Assembly (NCBI GenBank): GCA_964652125.1
Contig: CAZZAE010000017.1
Coordinates: 1 to 18,580, forward strand
Direction: 5' to 3'
DNA length: 18,580 nucleotides
Source: CAZFNQ01 sp964652125
GTDB taxonomy: Bacteria > Patescibacteriota > Saccharimonadia > Saccharimonadales > JANWIN01
Below are positions 1 through 7,314 of this stretch, piece by piece. Made by a program: the position numbers and the translations under genes. Numbering within the stretch: position 1 is the stretch's first letter; each line of letters starts with the position of its first letter. The notes under the pieces were generated by a model. The model was given only the letters and a program-made list of their open reading frames with translations. It was not told where the DNA came from and ran no database searches.

Positions 1-6
1 GCCTTT

Positions 7-14
7 AGGAAGGA
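7..14 (+). promoter_or_regulatory. Shine-Dalgarno of pyrG
   Basis: AGGAAGGA, a tandem AGGA, lies 6 nt before the GTG codon at 21. It supports GTG as the pyrG start. The promoter lies outside the window. Confidence 0.8.
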
Positions 15-20
15 ATAGCG

Positions 21-1619
21 GTGGCAAAAAGACCGACTAAGTATATATTTGTAACTGGTGGTGTGCTTTCTGGATTAGGAAAGGGTATCGCAGCCGCTTC
101 AATCGGTAATATTCTTAAAGCTCGAGACTTAAAAGTAAATATCCAAAAATGCGATCCATATCTAAACGTTGACGCTGGCACACTTAATCCACGTGAACAT
201 GGAGAATGCTTTGTAACTTTTGATGGCGCCGAGACAGATTTAGATCTAGGGCACTACGAAAGATTCCTAGACCAAGAAGTTAATAAAAATAGTTCGCTCA
301 TGGCCGGCCGTGTACTACAAAAAGTTATTCAAGATGAAAGAGCTGGTAAATATGAGGGAGACGATGTACAAATTATTCCTCACTTAACAGCTGCAATTCA
401 GCGCTATATCATAGAGGCAGGTGATGGTTTCGATGTCCACATTGTGGAGATTGGCGGAACCGTTGGTGACTACGAAAGCCTAAGTTTTATAGAAGCAATC
501 CGAGAATTAGGCCTATCTGTTGGTAAAGAGAACTGTTTATATGTCCATGTCGTATATATGCCATTTTTAGCTGCTAGCCAAGAAATTAAAACCAAACCTG
601 CTCAAAACTCTGTTCGTGAACTTCGAGGATTAGGGATAACACCTGACGTATTAGTTGCACGAAGTGAAAAGCCGGCCAATCCAAATGCCCGACGTAAACT
701 TAGTTTATTTAGCGGTGTTGCTGAGGATGCTATTGCATTTCTACCCAACGCACCATCGATATATGAAGTACCGCTTACGCTTGAAGACACTGGTATAGCT
801 AAGGTAATAAGTAATCATCTCGGTATAAAAATGAGCCGACCACATATGAAAAAATGGCGAGAAGTAGTTAAGCGAGCGGAAACAAAGTTCCGTAAGCCTG
901 TTACTGTCGGTGTGGTAGCCAAATATATGGACAATCAGGACACATACATGTCAGTATTCGAGGCGCTTCGGTCAGCCGCTTGGTGGAACGAAGTTGATTT
1001 AAAAATAAAATGGGTTAATGCTGAGCAATTGGAAAAAAGCAAAAATTTAGCTAAAGATTTAGCTGGTCTAGATGGAATTGTCGTACCTGGTGGTTTTGGA
1101 ATAAGAGGATTAGAAGGTAAAATCCGAGCTGCCCAGTATTCATTGCAAAATAAATTGCCATACCTAGGTCTATGTCTAGGGTTGCAAATGGGGGTTATAG
1201 CTGCTGCTCGCAATAGTGGTGTTAAGGATGCATCAAGTGGTGAGTTGAACCCAAGCAGTAAGAATCTAGTAATCGATACAATGGATGGACAGCGTGGCAA
1301 AGAGAACACCGGTGGAACGATGCGTTTGGGAAATTATCCGTGTGTAATTGTAAAAGACAGCTTGTCGGCCAAATTATATGAATCCATAAATATCACCGAA
1401 CGACATCGACATCGTTATGAGTGCAATAACTCTTACCGTGAAGAATATACCAAGTGGGGAATAAAAGCAGTTGGAACATCACCAGATGGTAATTTGGTTG
1501 AAATTGTCGAAGCTATTGATCATCCATTTTTTGTATCAAGTCAGTTTCATCCTGAGTTTTTAAGTCGACCTAATCGTCCACATCCGATGTTTCGTGGCTT
1601 TATAGCAAGTTTGATTTAA
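21..1619 (+). CDS. pyrG: CTP synthase (glutamine-hydrolysing)
   Basis: Makes CTP from UTP, ATP and glutamine, the last step of de novo cytidine nucleotide synthesis; cytosolic. The 532-aa length is normal for the family. The N-terminal synthetase domain (about 1-270) has the ATP-binding SGLGKG loop (17-22) and the DGAETDLDLGHYERF block (68-82). The C-terminal class I glutamine amidotransferase domain has the oxyanion GGFG (357-360), the nucleophile Cys385 in GLCLGLQ, and His510/Glu512 in QFHPEF, so the triad is complete. Start is GTG, chosen for its strong SD and because MAKRPTKYIFVTGGV matches the usual N-terminus. The next gene begins 58 nt downstream behind its own promoter, and I see no terminator between them. 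Confidence 0.98.
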   Translation: MAKRPTKYIFVTGGVLSGLGKGIAAASIGNILKARDLKVNIQKCDPYLNVDAGTLNPREHGECFVTFDGAETDLDLGHYERFLDQEVNKNSSLMAGRVLQKVIQDERAGKYEGDDVQIIPHLTAAIQRYIIEAGDGFDVHIVEIGGTVGDYESLSFIEAIRELGLSVGKENCLYVHVVYMPFLAASQEIKTKPAQNSVRELRGLGITPDVLVARSEKPANPNARRKLSLFSGVAEDAIAFLPNAPSIYEVPLTLEDTGIAKVISNHLGIKMSRPHMKKWREVVKRAETKFRKPVTVGVVAKYMDNQDTYMSVFEALRSAAWWNEVDLKIKWVNAEQLEKSKNLAKDLAGLDGIVVPGGFGIRGLEGKIRAAQYSLQNKLPYLGLCLGLQMGVIAAARNSGVKDASSGELNPSSKNLVIDTMDGQRGKENTGGTMRLGNYPCVIVKDSLSAKLYESINITERHRHRYECNNSYREEYTKWGIKAVGTSPDGNLVEIVEAIDHPFFVSSQFHPEFLSRPNRPHPMFRGFIASLI

Positions 1620-1641
1620 CACTAAAATGAACTTTGATCTA

Positions 1642-1671
1642 TTGGCACCAGCTAACTTAAAGTGATAGGAT
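1642..1671 (+). promoter_or_regulatory. Promoter of the CheY-like gene
   Basis: TTGGCA (1642-1647), 18-nt spacer, TAGGAT (1666-1671). The -10 ends 6 nt before the ATG at 1678, so the predicted transcript starts at or next to the start codon. No SD is present. Confidence 0.55.
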
Positions 1672-1677
1672 AGCAAT

Positions 1678-2091
1678 ATGACAGATCAACCAATTACAAC
1701 ACCGACCCAGCCGGACCAAAAACCCAAAAAAGTACTATTGGTCGAAGATGATGACGCCCTTGCAGATGTCTACTTAACTAGACTTCAAGCTGAAGGTTTT
1801 GATGTGAAACGGGTTCCAAATGGCGAAGATGCGCTTACGGCAACCCTACAATATAGACCCGATCTTATACTCCTTGATGTTATGATGCCAAAAGTCAGTG
1901 GGTTCGATGTACTCGACATATTACGAAATACTCCAGAAGTGGGGAGTGTAAAGATAATAATGCTAACTGCTCTAAGCCAGGAAAGCGACGTCGAACGTGC
2001 TAAAAGTTTAGGTGTAGATGATTACTTAGTTAAATCCCAAGTAGTTATCGCAGACGTTGTAGATCGCATCAAACGTCACTTGAATATTTAA
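1678..2091 (+). CDS. Single-domain response regulator (CheY-like receiver)
   Basis: A 137-aa protein that is one receiver domain after an 18-residue polar, Pro/Gln/Thr-rich N-terminal tail. The phosphorylation site is complete: acidic pocket in LVEDDD (21-26), phospho-acceptor Asp67 in LLDVMMP, Thr97 in MLTA, and Lys119 in YLVKS. There is no DNA-binding or enzymatic output domain, so it should act by protein contact or as a phosphotransfer intermediate. No histidine kinase with an intact H-box is present in the window, so its partner is elsewhere. It probably shares a transcript with the unknown gene 18 nt downstream. The family call is firm; the role is unknown. Confidence 0.93.
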   Translation: MTDQPITTPTQPDQKPKKVLLVEDDDALADVYLTRLQAEGFDVKRVPNGEDALTATLQYRPDLILLDVMMPKVSGFDVLDILRNTPEVGSVKIIMLTALSQESDVERAKSLGVDDYLVKSQVVIADVVDRIKRHLNI

Positions 2092-2109
2092 CAAATACCA
2101 ATAAATTGT

Positions 2110-2694
2110 ATGGTCGACTCATTATCTTCACCATCACCCCAGGAGCAAGATCCGAATTTTCAAATTGCAAGTAATGAACTATTCGATAGAAGTCAAAAAT
2201 TCATACTTCAGTACGCTAATGAACTTTTAAGTTCCAATCAACCCATCACTCCTGACTTTAGTGTAAAAGTAAGTTTAGTAACTAACAGTCTTTACAATTA
2301 TGAGACAGGACAATGGAAAGACGTAGAAGAGGCTCGTAAAGTAGCAAATAATGTCTTAGATAGAATTCGACATTGGACTAATGCTGATAATATTGATGGC
2401 CGACAAGAAGATACAACAGATATTGATGAAAGTGGAAATCCAGTATCAGTCACTCTTTGGACGGGTGAGATAACAGATCCTGAAAATAACTCTAAGTTGA
2501 AAATTCATGGTGTAGAAAAACATACTCTACCTGGTCATCCAACCGATTTATTAGGCACTAGTCTTACTCTGAGATTTAGTCGTCCTAAAGAGTTAGAAAT
2601 TATTAAAACCAATGATAATATACCGCTTAAAAGGGGTGGAAATAGATGGACAGATTTCAGGAGAAGAATATTAACTAGGCGCCGAAAGTTTTAA
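2110..2694 (+). CDS. Uncharacterised 194-aa protein
   Basis: I do not recognise this protein. It begins 18 nt after the CheY-like gene with no SD and no convincing separate promoter, so it is probably co-transcribed. It is soluble: no signal peptide, membrane segment or cysteine. The first half looks helical (about residues 20-95, with RKVANNVLDRIRHW). The second half alternates polar and hydrophobic residues like a beta-rich domain (about 110-165). The C-terminus ends in a strongly basic tail (RWTDFRRRILTRRRKF) that could bind nucleic acid or anionic lipid. A link to the receiver is inferred only from position. Confidence 0.75.
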   Translation: MVDSLSSPSPQEQDPNFQIASNELFDRSQKFILQYANELLSSNQPITPDFSVKVSLVTNSLYNYETGQWKDVEEARKVANNVLDRIRHWTNADNIDGRQEDTTDIDESGNPVSVTLWTGEITDPENNSKLKIHGVEKHTLPGHPTDLLGTSLTLRFSRPKELEIIKTNDNIPLKRGGNRWTDFRRRILTRRRKF

Positions 2695-2737
2695 AAATAT
2701 TTATCAATATAGATGTGAATTTGACAATTAAATAAAG

Positions 2738-2766
2738 ATGACAAGAACAAACGCTTATGTTACAGT
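2738..2766 (+). promoter_or_regulatory. Promoter of the acidic mini-protein gene
   Basis: ATGACA (2738-2743), exact 17-nt spacer, TACAGT (2761-2766). The expected +1 near 2773 leaves a leader of about 30 nt carrying an SD, unlike the leaderless pattern of many neighbours. A TTGACA at 2721 has no -10 partner at suitable spacing. Confidence 0.5.
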
Positions 2767-2789
2767 AAGCTGGTTATATCAAAATAAAT

Positions 2790-2795
2790 AAGGAG
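2790..2795 (+). promoter_or_regulatory. Strong Shine-Dalgarno
   Basis: AAGGAG with a 7-nt spacer to the ATG at 2803, among the best ribosome binding sites in the window. It suggests high translation of the mini-protein. Confidence 0.75.
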
Positions 2796-2802
2796 TTGCG
2801 TA

Positions 2803-3024
2803 ATGGATCCAAACGCACCAGACCCTCAAACAACACCAGCACCGGCACCAGGCAGTGATGGCGATGGTGGTACACAAATGCCGCCAGCAAGTCCTCCAAC
2901 TGAGCCTACTACACCAGTAGAGCCAGCAGCACCAGCACCATCAGGTGACCCAATGCCTGGCGATGGCGATGCAACAGGTGGTGGAGACGGTTCAGTCCCA
3001 CCAGCAGTTACACCTGCTAGTTAA
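2803..3024 (+). CDS. Small acidic low-complexity protein (Pro/Gly/Ala/Asp-rich)
   Basis: A 73-aa protein of unknown function. It uses only eleven amino acids (M, D, P, N, A, Q, T, G, S, E, V), with no Lys, Arg, His, aromatic residue, Ile, Leu or Cys. By composition it has ten acidic residues and no basic ones. It contains PAPAP and PTEPTTP-type stretches and several DGDG/DGD/GGGD motifs, so it should be fully disordered. No signal peptide is visible. It stands alone between its own promoter and a strong terminator, with a strong SD, which argues that it is a real and well-expressed gene rather than a chance frame. Pro-rich stretches might need EF-P. The DGD motifs could bind divalent cations, but this is speculation. 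Confidence 0.75.
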   Translation: MDPNAPDPQTTPAPAPGSDGDGGTQMPPASPPTEPTTPVEPAAPAPSGDPMPGDGDATGGGDGSVPPAVTPAS

Positions 3025-3040
3025 CAGGCTAAAGTACTCT

Positions 3041-3074
3041 AAAAAAACACCACCCGCTATGGGTGGTGTTTTTT
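3041..3074 (+). terminator. Strong intrinsic terminator (probably bidirectional)
   Basis: A perfect 9-bp stem, ACACCACCC (3047-3055) with GGGTGGTGT (3061-3069), with a 5-nt loop GCTAT, followed by a T run (3069-3074) and preceded by an A run (3041-3047). The A run makes it usable in both directions. It ends the mini-protein transcript. It is the only classic intrinsic terminator I found in the window. Confidence 0.92.
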
Positions 3075-3092
3075 AATGCAGCTGTAATAAAA

Positions 3093-3121
3093 TTGACTAA
3101 TAACAAAGCTTATGCTATACT
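3093..3121 (+). promoter_or_regulatory. Sigma70-type promoter, leaderless
   Basis: TTGACT (3093-3098), 17-nt spacer, TATACT (3116-3121) with TGC just before it (extended -10). The ATG at 3128 follows after 6 nt, which is where transcription should begin. Confidence 0.75.
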
Positions 3122-3127
3122 CCACTT

Positions 3128-3535
3128 ATGTTAGAAGCTGAACCAACTAATATTCACGGTCCTATATCAGACGAACAAGCTAGAGCTTTGTACGATGCAG
3201 ATAGCACTTCAGCTCGTGAATTACTTAGTCAAACTGGGATAACAGACCCAAAGTTAGGTGAAGTTATTCATGTAAAAGGTGACAGTCCCGGCACCGATAG
3301 ATATGTCAGCGCAAATCCTGATGATGCGGGAACAGTATTAACTCGACGTACAGTTGAGGAAATGAGATTACCCGAATTACCAAGTCGCTTACAAGAAAAC
3401 GGGCGAACTTATGGCGGGTATTCAAATATAAAAAGCCACCAGCCAGGAACTTTATATCGACCAGGTATGCCGCTAAGCTTAGATGTTGATACTCATCCAG
3501 AAACTGGCGATCCAAAAGTCTCAAAACTTACGTAA
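3128..3535 (+). CDS. Uncharacterised 135-aa soluble protein
   Basis: Not recognised. It has a clear promoter directly upstream and should be read from a leaderless mRNA. No signal peptide, membrane segment or cysteine. The N-terminal part (about 13-40) is probably helical (DEQARALYDADSTSARELL). The middle and C-terminus are rich in Gly, Pro, Asp and Tyr, with GYSNIKSHQPGTLYRPG (113 to the PG turn) suggesting a turn-rich fold. It converges with rpmA; the 47 nt between them are AT-rich with no good terminator. No function is assigned. Confidence 0.75.
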   Translation: MLEAEPTNIHGPISDEQARALYDADSTSARELLSQTGITDPKLGEVIHVKGDSPGTDRYVSANPDDAGTVLTRRTVEEMRLPELPSRLQENGRTYGGYSNIKSHQPGTLYRPGMPLSLDVDTHPETGDPKVSKLT

Positions 3536-3582
3536 TATAAATTTTTATATTATATTTTCTTAAAAGTAATTAAAATTAAATG

Positions 3583-3855
3583 CTATTCGACGGATGCTTC
3601 TGTACGTCGAACAGATTTGCCAGTAAATAACCGGACTTTCCGGCTATTAAATTTAACGACACCGTCTTTAGCTGCATGAATAGTAAAATCTTTGCTTAAA
3701 AAAGTACCTTTGCCAGCTCGTTTAGTCATGCCAGCTTGACGCAGGATTATTTGTCCTGTTTTGACTTTTTCGCCACCAAATAACTTAACCCCATACCTTT
3801 GGCCGGGACTATCGTGTACATTTTTGGCGGCTCCGCCAGCTTTGACATGTGACAT
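3583..3855 (-). CDS. rpmA: 50S ribosomal protein bL27
   Basis: A component of the large ribosomal subunit; its N-terminal tail reaches toward the peptidyl-transferase centre. The 90-aa sequence begins MSHVKAGGAAKN (usual form MAHKKGGGS) and keeps the diagnostic YGVKLFGGEKVKTGQIILRQ block (21-40) and the DGVVKF core (64-69). No cleavable Firmicutes-type N-terminal extension is present. Translation should be coupled to the upstream methyltransferase: its stop is 1 nt before this ATG and the SD (AAGGAAA in mRNA sense, complement of about 3861-3867) lies inside that gene. It is not next to rplU (bL21), its usual partner, at least within this window. Confidence 0.96.
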   Translation of the reverse strand: MSHVKAGGAAKNVHDSPGQRYGVKLFGGEKVKTGQIILRQAGMTKRAGKGTFLSKDFTIHAAKDGVVKFNSRKVRLFTGKSVRRTEASVE

Positions 3856-3856
3856 A

Positions 3857-5059
3857 TTATTTCCTTATAAGCGTAATGAGTTCACGGCCGACAATTTGAC
3901 CTTCGCGGTAATAAATTAATTCATCTCCCGCGGCATGAACAAAACTCACCCGATTATAGCCTAACTCCTCGAGTTTATCAAGTAAGGGAAGACGTTTAAA
4001 GCCATTAGACGTTTTCCAAGCAGGTAGAGCCAGACAGAGCCGAAAACCAGATTTTGTTTGACTAGTGATGTTTAGTAAAAACTTTTTGGATATGATATTT
4101 ACTTCAGTAATTGTTTGTTGAAGCATTTCATTTGAGGGGGGAGAAGTAAAGGGACGACCCAAATAAGCTTCACTGGCAACGAAATCGAATTCATTTTTCC
4201 AAATATAATTAGTGGCATCCGCAACCTCTAGATTAAATGATAGGTTAGAGCCAATATTTTGCGACAACCAATCCAGATTTTCTTTTGAGTAATCAATTAA
4301 TCTTGGCTCGATATCTGTACCATATACTTTGTATCCCATTAAAGCCGATTCCATTAGTAAAGTACCGGTACCGCAAAAACAATCAAGTACTGTTTTACCA
4401 TTGGTTTTTCCAGGAACGCATGACGGATCTTGGGCCTCGGCAGATGCTAAATTTATTATAATTTGTGCCAATTTAGGGGGAAGCATGCCGACCCGGGCAT
4501 CTCGTTTGGGGCGCTCACGGTCGCGCTTGGTATATGCAGTAATATCCTGTACAGCAATGCTTTGGGCAATTATGGTTTTATTGGCTTCTCGTATTATTAC
4601 AAGCTCCCAACCGACAGGACCTGTCAGTTGGTTATGTAGTACTTGAGCACTGTTTAAGGTTGTACTGCTATTGGGCACTACGCGAGCACTTCGGTCCGAT
4701 TTCTTAAGTACTTTTTTAAGTTCCAAACCAGCACCTGTGATTTGTCTTGGCTCTACGTCAAGCCCATAAACACTTAAACCAAGACGCATTTTGCCTGACG
4801 GGAGCTTTTTAGCGTGTTGTGGTACAGCACCAACTAAAAATCTTTGAATTTCAACCCACCTTGTAGTGTCGAGCACAGTTAATAGTTTGCAAAACTTCAT
4901 CGTGCCACCCAAAAAATCAAAAGACACTTCTTGTGGTTGTACATTTAGCCAAGCTGCAACGTTACCGATTGGTTTCACCGCCTCGGCACCATAAAGACTC
5001 TCCAATTCAGCAAGCCCCAGTGCGGGCTGGCGGCCCAAGATACAGATAGAAGGGAACAT
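3857..5059 (-). CDS. TRM11-like SAM-dependent methyltransferase
   Basis: Probably methylates tRNA or another RNA; the target is not known from sequence. The 400-aa protein has an N-terminal region (about 1-170) placed like the THUMP/substrate-binding part of Trm11/TrmG10 enzymes. A conserved RPKRDARVGMLPPKLAQIIINLA-type linker (about 183-205) follows, then a Rossmann methyltransferase domain with motif I DCFCGTGTLLMES (226-238) and the acidic GTDIEPR (247-253). Motif IV, usually (D/N)PPY, reads SEAYLG (296-301). Similar EPYLG-like forms occur, as I recall, in CPR members of this family. It is transcribed from a divergent promoter next to the YbhN operon and leads rpmA, which suggests a translation or ribosome role. 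The family call is good; the substrate is uncertain. Confidence 0.85.
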   Translation of the reverse strand: MFPSICILGRQPALGLAELESLYGAEAVKPIGNVAAWLNVQPQEVSFDFLGGTMKFCKLLTVLDTTRWVEIQRFLVGAVPQHAKKLPSGKMRLGLSVYGLDVEPRQITGAGLELKKVLKKSDRSARVVPNSSTTLNSAQVLHNQLTGPVGWELVIIREANKTIIAQSIAVQDITAYTKRDRERPKRDARVGMLPPKLAQIIINLASAEAQDPSCVPGKTNGKTVLDCFCGTGTLLMESALMGYKVYGTDIEPRLIDYSKENLDWLSQNIGSNLSFNLEVADATNYIWKNEFDFVASEAYLGRPFTSPPSNEMLQQTITEVNIISKKFLLNITSQTKSGFRLCLALPAWKTSNGFKRLPLLDKLEELGYNRVSFVHAAGDELIYYREGQIVGRELITLIRK

Positions 5060-5065
5060 GTGTTA

Positions 5066-5071
5066 AGTATA
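5066..5071 (-). promoter_or_regulatory. -10 of the methyltransferase-rpmA promoter
   Basis: On the minus strand TATACT lies exactly 6 nt before the ATG (5059), predicting a leaderless mRNA. A weak -35 (TTCAGA) sits 17 nt further upstream. The region is divergent with the -10 at 5122. Confidence 0.6.
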
Positions 5072-5121
5072 CAGTTTTTGAGTTGATGTCTGAACTCAAA
5101 CCCCTAAACACAAGGTTGCGG

Positions 5122-5127
5122 TATAAT
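5122..5127 (+). promoter_or_regulatory. -10 of the YbhN-xseAB promoter
   Basis: A consensus TATAAT 12 nt before the ATG at 5140, so the leader would be about 5-6 nt with no SD. I see no good -35. Confidence 0.55.
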
Positions 5128-5139
5128 GGCGTATATAAC

Positions 5140-6189
5140 ATGAGCGAATCACATTTTTGGCGCAATCGCTGGAAGCTAATTTTAAACATTATAACAGTGG
5201 TAGCATTGACTGTTTTGGTTTATGCAGTGCGTAAGCAAATCGGATCAACGATTTCAAACTTGGGTGAAGTAAATACCTGGGCACTGCCAGCCATGATTGT
5301 ATGGCAAGCTTTGGACTATAACGGCTACGCTAAACTTTACCAACACTTGTATAGAATTTTAGGGGAACGGCTAAGATACCGCTCTCTGTTCAGAGTCCAA
5401 TTGGAACTAAATTTTGTGAATAATGTTTTTCCAAGTGGTGGTGTATCGGGAATATCTTACTTTGCTCTTAGGATGCGCGATGCTGAAGTCCCTGCCAGCA
5501 AATCAACCTTTCTTCAAATCACAAAATTTATATTCTTGTTTATATCTTTCCAGATACTTATGGCGCTAGGTCTTATTTTGCTGGCAATTGGCGGAAACGT
5601 GAATCGGTTTACAATCTTAATCGCAGCATCACTATTTACACTTCTTTTAGTTGGTACCTTAGCGCTAATGTTTATTATAGGAAGCCAACGTCGAATTAAT
5701 AGCTTCTTTACATACATTACAAGGGTGATTAACCGACTAATACGAATAGTAAGACCTAGTTCGCCGGAAACTATTAATATTAACCGAGCGCGTACAACTT
5801 TTGATGAACTTCACGAAAGTTACTTGAAACTTAAATCAAACCCAAGAGCTCTAGTTAAACCTTTATTCTTTGCTCTGACCTGTAACATCGCAGAAATTAT
5901 GACAATATATACGGTCTACATTGCTTTTGGGAAATTTGTAAACCCAGGAGCTGTAATATTGGCCTATGCCGTAGCTAATTTTGCAGGTATTATCTCTGTA
6001 CTTCCTGGCGGGGTAGGTGTATTTGAAGCTATTATGACTGCTGTTTTGGCAGCTGCAGGTATATCCCCTGGCCTCAGTATTCCTGTAACAATAATGTACA
6101 GAGTATTGAATATGCTAATTCAGCTACCTGTCGGTTATTATTTTTATTACAAAGCTCTACATGGTAGAAATCGACAAATACTCACATGA
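5140..6189 (+). CDS. YbhN/UPF0104 (AglD-type, LPG synthase transmembrane-like) membrane protein
   Basis: An integral membrane protein of the flippase-like UPF0104 family, related to the transmembrane half of lysyl-phosphatidylglycerol synthase; such proteins are tied to lipid or polyprenol-linked substrate transport, but the substrate here is unknown. About seven or eight hydrophobic segments are visible, e.g. 13-30, 128-150, 158-181, 240-263, 268-288 and 313-337. Diagnostic motifs are NNVFPSGGVSG (94-104) and SVLPGGVGVFE (286-296). I chose ATG 5140 because an in-frame ATG at 5083 would start upstream of the TATAAT. Its stop overlaps the xseA start as ATGA, so the genes are translationally coupled. 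No aminoacyl-transferase domain is attached. Confidence 0.9.
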   Translation: MSESHFWRNRWKLILNIITVVALTVLVYAVRKQIGSTISNLGEVNTWALPAMIVWQALDYNGYAKLYQHLYRILGERLRYRSLFRVQLELNFVNNVFPSGGVSGISYFALRMRDAEVPASKSTFLQITKFIFLFISFQILMALGLILLAIGGNVNRFTILIAASLFTLLLVGTLALMFIIGSQRRINSFFTYITRVINRLIRIVRPSSPETININRARTTFDELHESYLKLKSNPRALVKPLFFALTCNIAEIMTIYTVYIAFGKFVNPGAVILAYAVANFAGIISVLPGGVGVFEAIMTAVLAAAGISPGLSIPVTIMYRVLNMLIQLPVGYYFYYKALHGRNRQILT

Positions 6190-7310
6190 AAAATGACGAT
6201 CTGATTTTAAGTGTTAGTGATTTTGTGGCAGTTTTTAACCAAACCTTAGAATATGCCTATCCAAATATCGTTATTGTTGGAGAACTGGCCAACTTTAAAA
6301 TCAGCAAAAACCGGTGGGTTTATTTTGATTTAAAAGATGAGCTAGCTAGTATTAAGTTTTTTGGAACAGTTTATATGATACCTGGACCTCTTGAAGATGG
6401 TATGATGCTACAAGTACGCGGTGTTCCACGATTACACCCACTATATGGATTCAGCGTAAACGTAACCTCAATTCAGCCGGTTGGTGAGGGTTCATTAAAA
6501 CGAGCGTCTCAACTACTAGAGACCAAACTTCGTGCAGAAGGACTATTTGAGCCAGAGCGTAAACGTAAGGTGCCATATCCACCTCAAACAGTCGGACTCA
6601 TCACATCTGCGGAGTCAGCGGCCTATCATGATTTTATTAAGGTTGTAAAACAGCGTTGGGGAGGACTTGAAATTAGCTTGGCTGATGTGCAAGTTCAAGG
6701 AGAAGCTTCTCCTGGTCAGATAACAGCAGCTGTCAATTACTTTAACCAACATTCTAAGCCCCCGGAAGTGCTAGTAATAACTAGAGGTGGGGGAAGTGCT
6801 GAAGATTTAGCATCTTTTAATAATGAGTTAGTAACACGTGCCGTAGCTGCCAGTCGAATACCAACAGTTGTGGCTGCGGGCCACGAAATAAATATAAGTC
6901 TAGCTGAACTCGTCGCCGATGTGCATGCAAGTACGCCAAGTAATGCGGCTGAACTTTTAGTTCCGGATAAACGCCACGAAAACGAACGTTTAAATACGGA
7001 AAAGCTATCACTTGGTAGGCAACTCAATTCCTTAATATCTGAAATGCAATTAGGCGTAGAGCGTCAACTTAATCAATTAAAAACTTCGATGACACATCAA
7101 TATAAACAAGCGGGGCTAAACTTACTTAATAAACGAGACATACTTGTGGCTTTAAATCCGGACAATATATTAAAACGTGGCTATGCCATTTTGAGGCTAG
7201 GAAATAAAGTCATTCGTTCTGGTAAGCAAATAAGTTCAGGCCAAATCTTTAGTGCTCAGATTTCGGATGCATCAATAAAAGCTAGAGCGGACGAAATTAT
7301 ATTACAATAA
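6186..7310 (+). CDS. xseA: Exodeoxyribonuclease VII large subunit
   Basis: Catalytic subunit of exonuclease VII, which with XseB degrades single-stranded DNA from both ends. The N-terminal OB-fold is at about 6-100 (VGELANFKISKNRWVYFDLKD). The catalytic domain follows, with GLITSAESAAYHDF (137-150, Asp149), TRGGGSAEDL (199-208, Arg200) and AAGHEINISLAEL (230-242, His233). The conserved GHETD is GHEIN here, so Asn236 sits where E. coli Asp241 is. The C-terminal motif KRGYAI is kept. At 374 aa it is shorter than the usual 400-456, mostly in the coiled-coil part. It overlaps the upstream gene by 4 nt and xseB follows after 4 nt. Confidence 0.95.
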   Translation: MKNDDLILSVSDFVAVFNQTLEYAYPNIVIVGELANFKISKNRWVYFDLKDELASIKFFGTVYMIPGPLEDGMMLQVRGVPRLHPLYGFSVNVTSIQPVGEGSLKRASQLLETKLRAEGLFEPERKRKVPYPPQTVGLITSAESAAYHDFIKVVKQRWGGLEISLADVQVQGEASPGQITAAVNYFNQHSKPPEVLVITRGGGSAEDLASFNNELVTRAVAASRIPTVVAAGHEINISLAELVADVHASTPSNAAELLVPDKRHENERLNTEKLSLGRQLNSLISEMQLGVERQLNQLKTSMTHQYKQAGLNLLNKRDILVALNPDNILKRGYAILRLGNKVIRSGKQISSGQIFSAQISDASIKARADEIILQ

Positions 7311-7314
7311 AGCT

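Noticed and set aside
602..1309. Open frames on the minus strand opposite pyrG
   Set aside because: They lie fully inside a well-supported gene, have no promoter or SD, and look like low-quality shadow translations.
4329..4646. A 105-aa plus-strand frame opposite the methyltransferase gene
   Set aside because: Antisense to a conserved Rossmann domain, with no SD or promoter.
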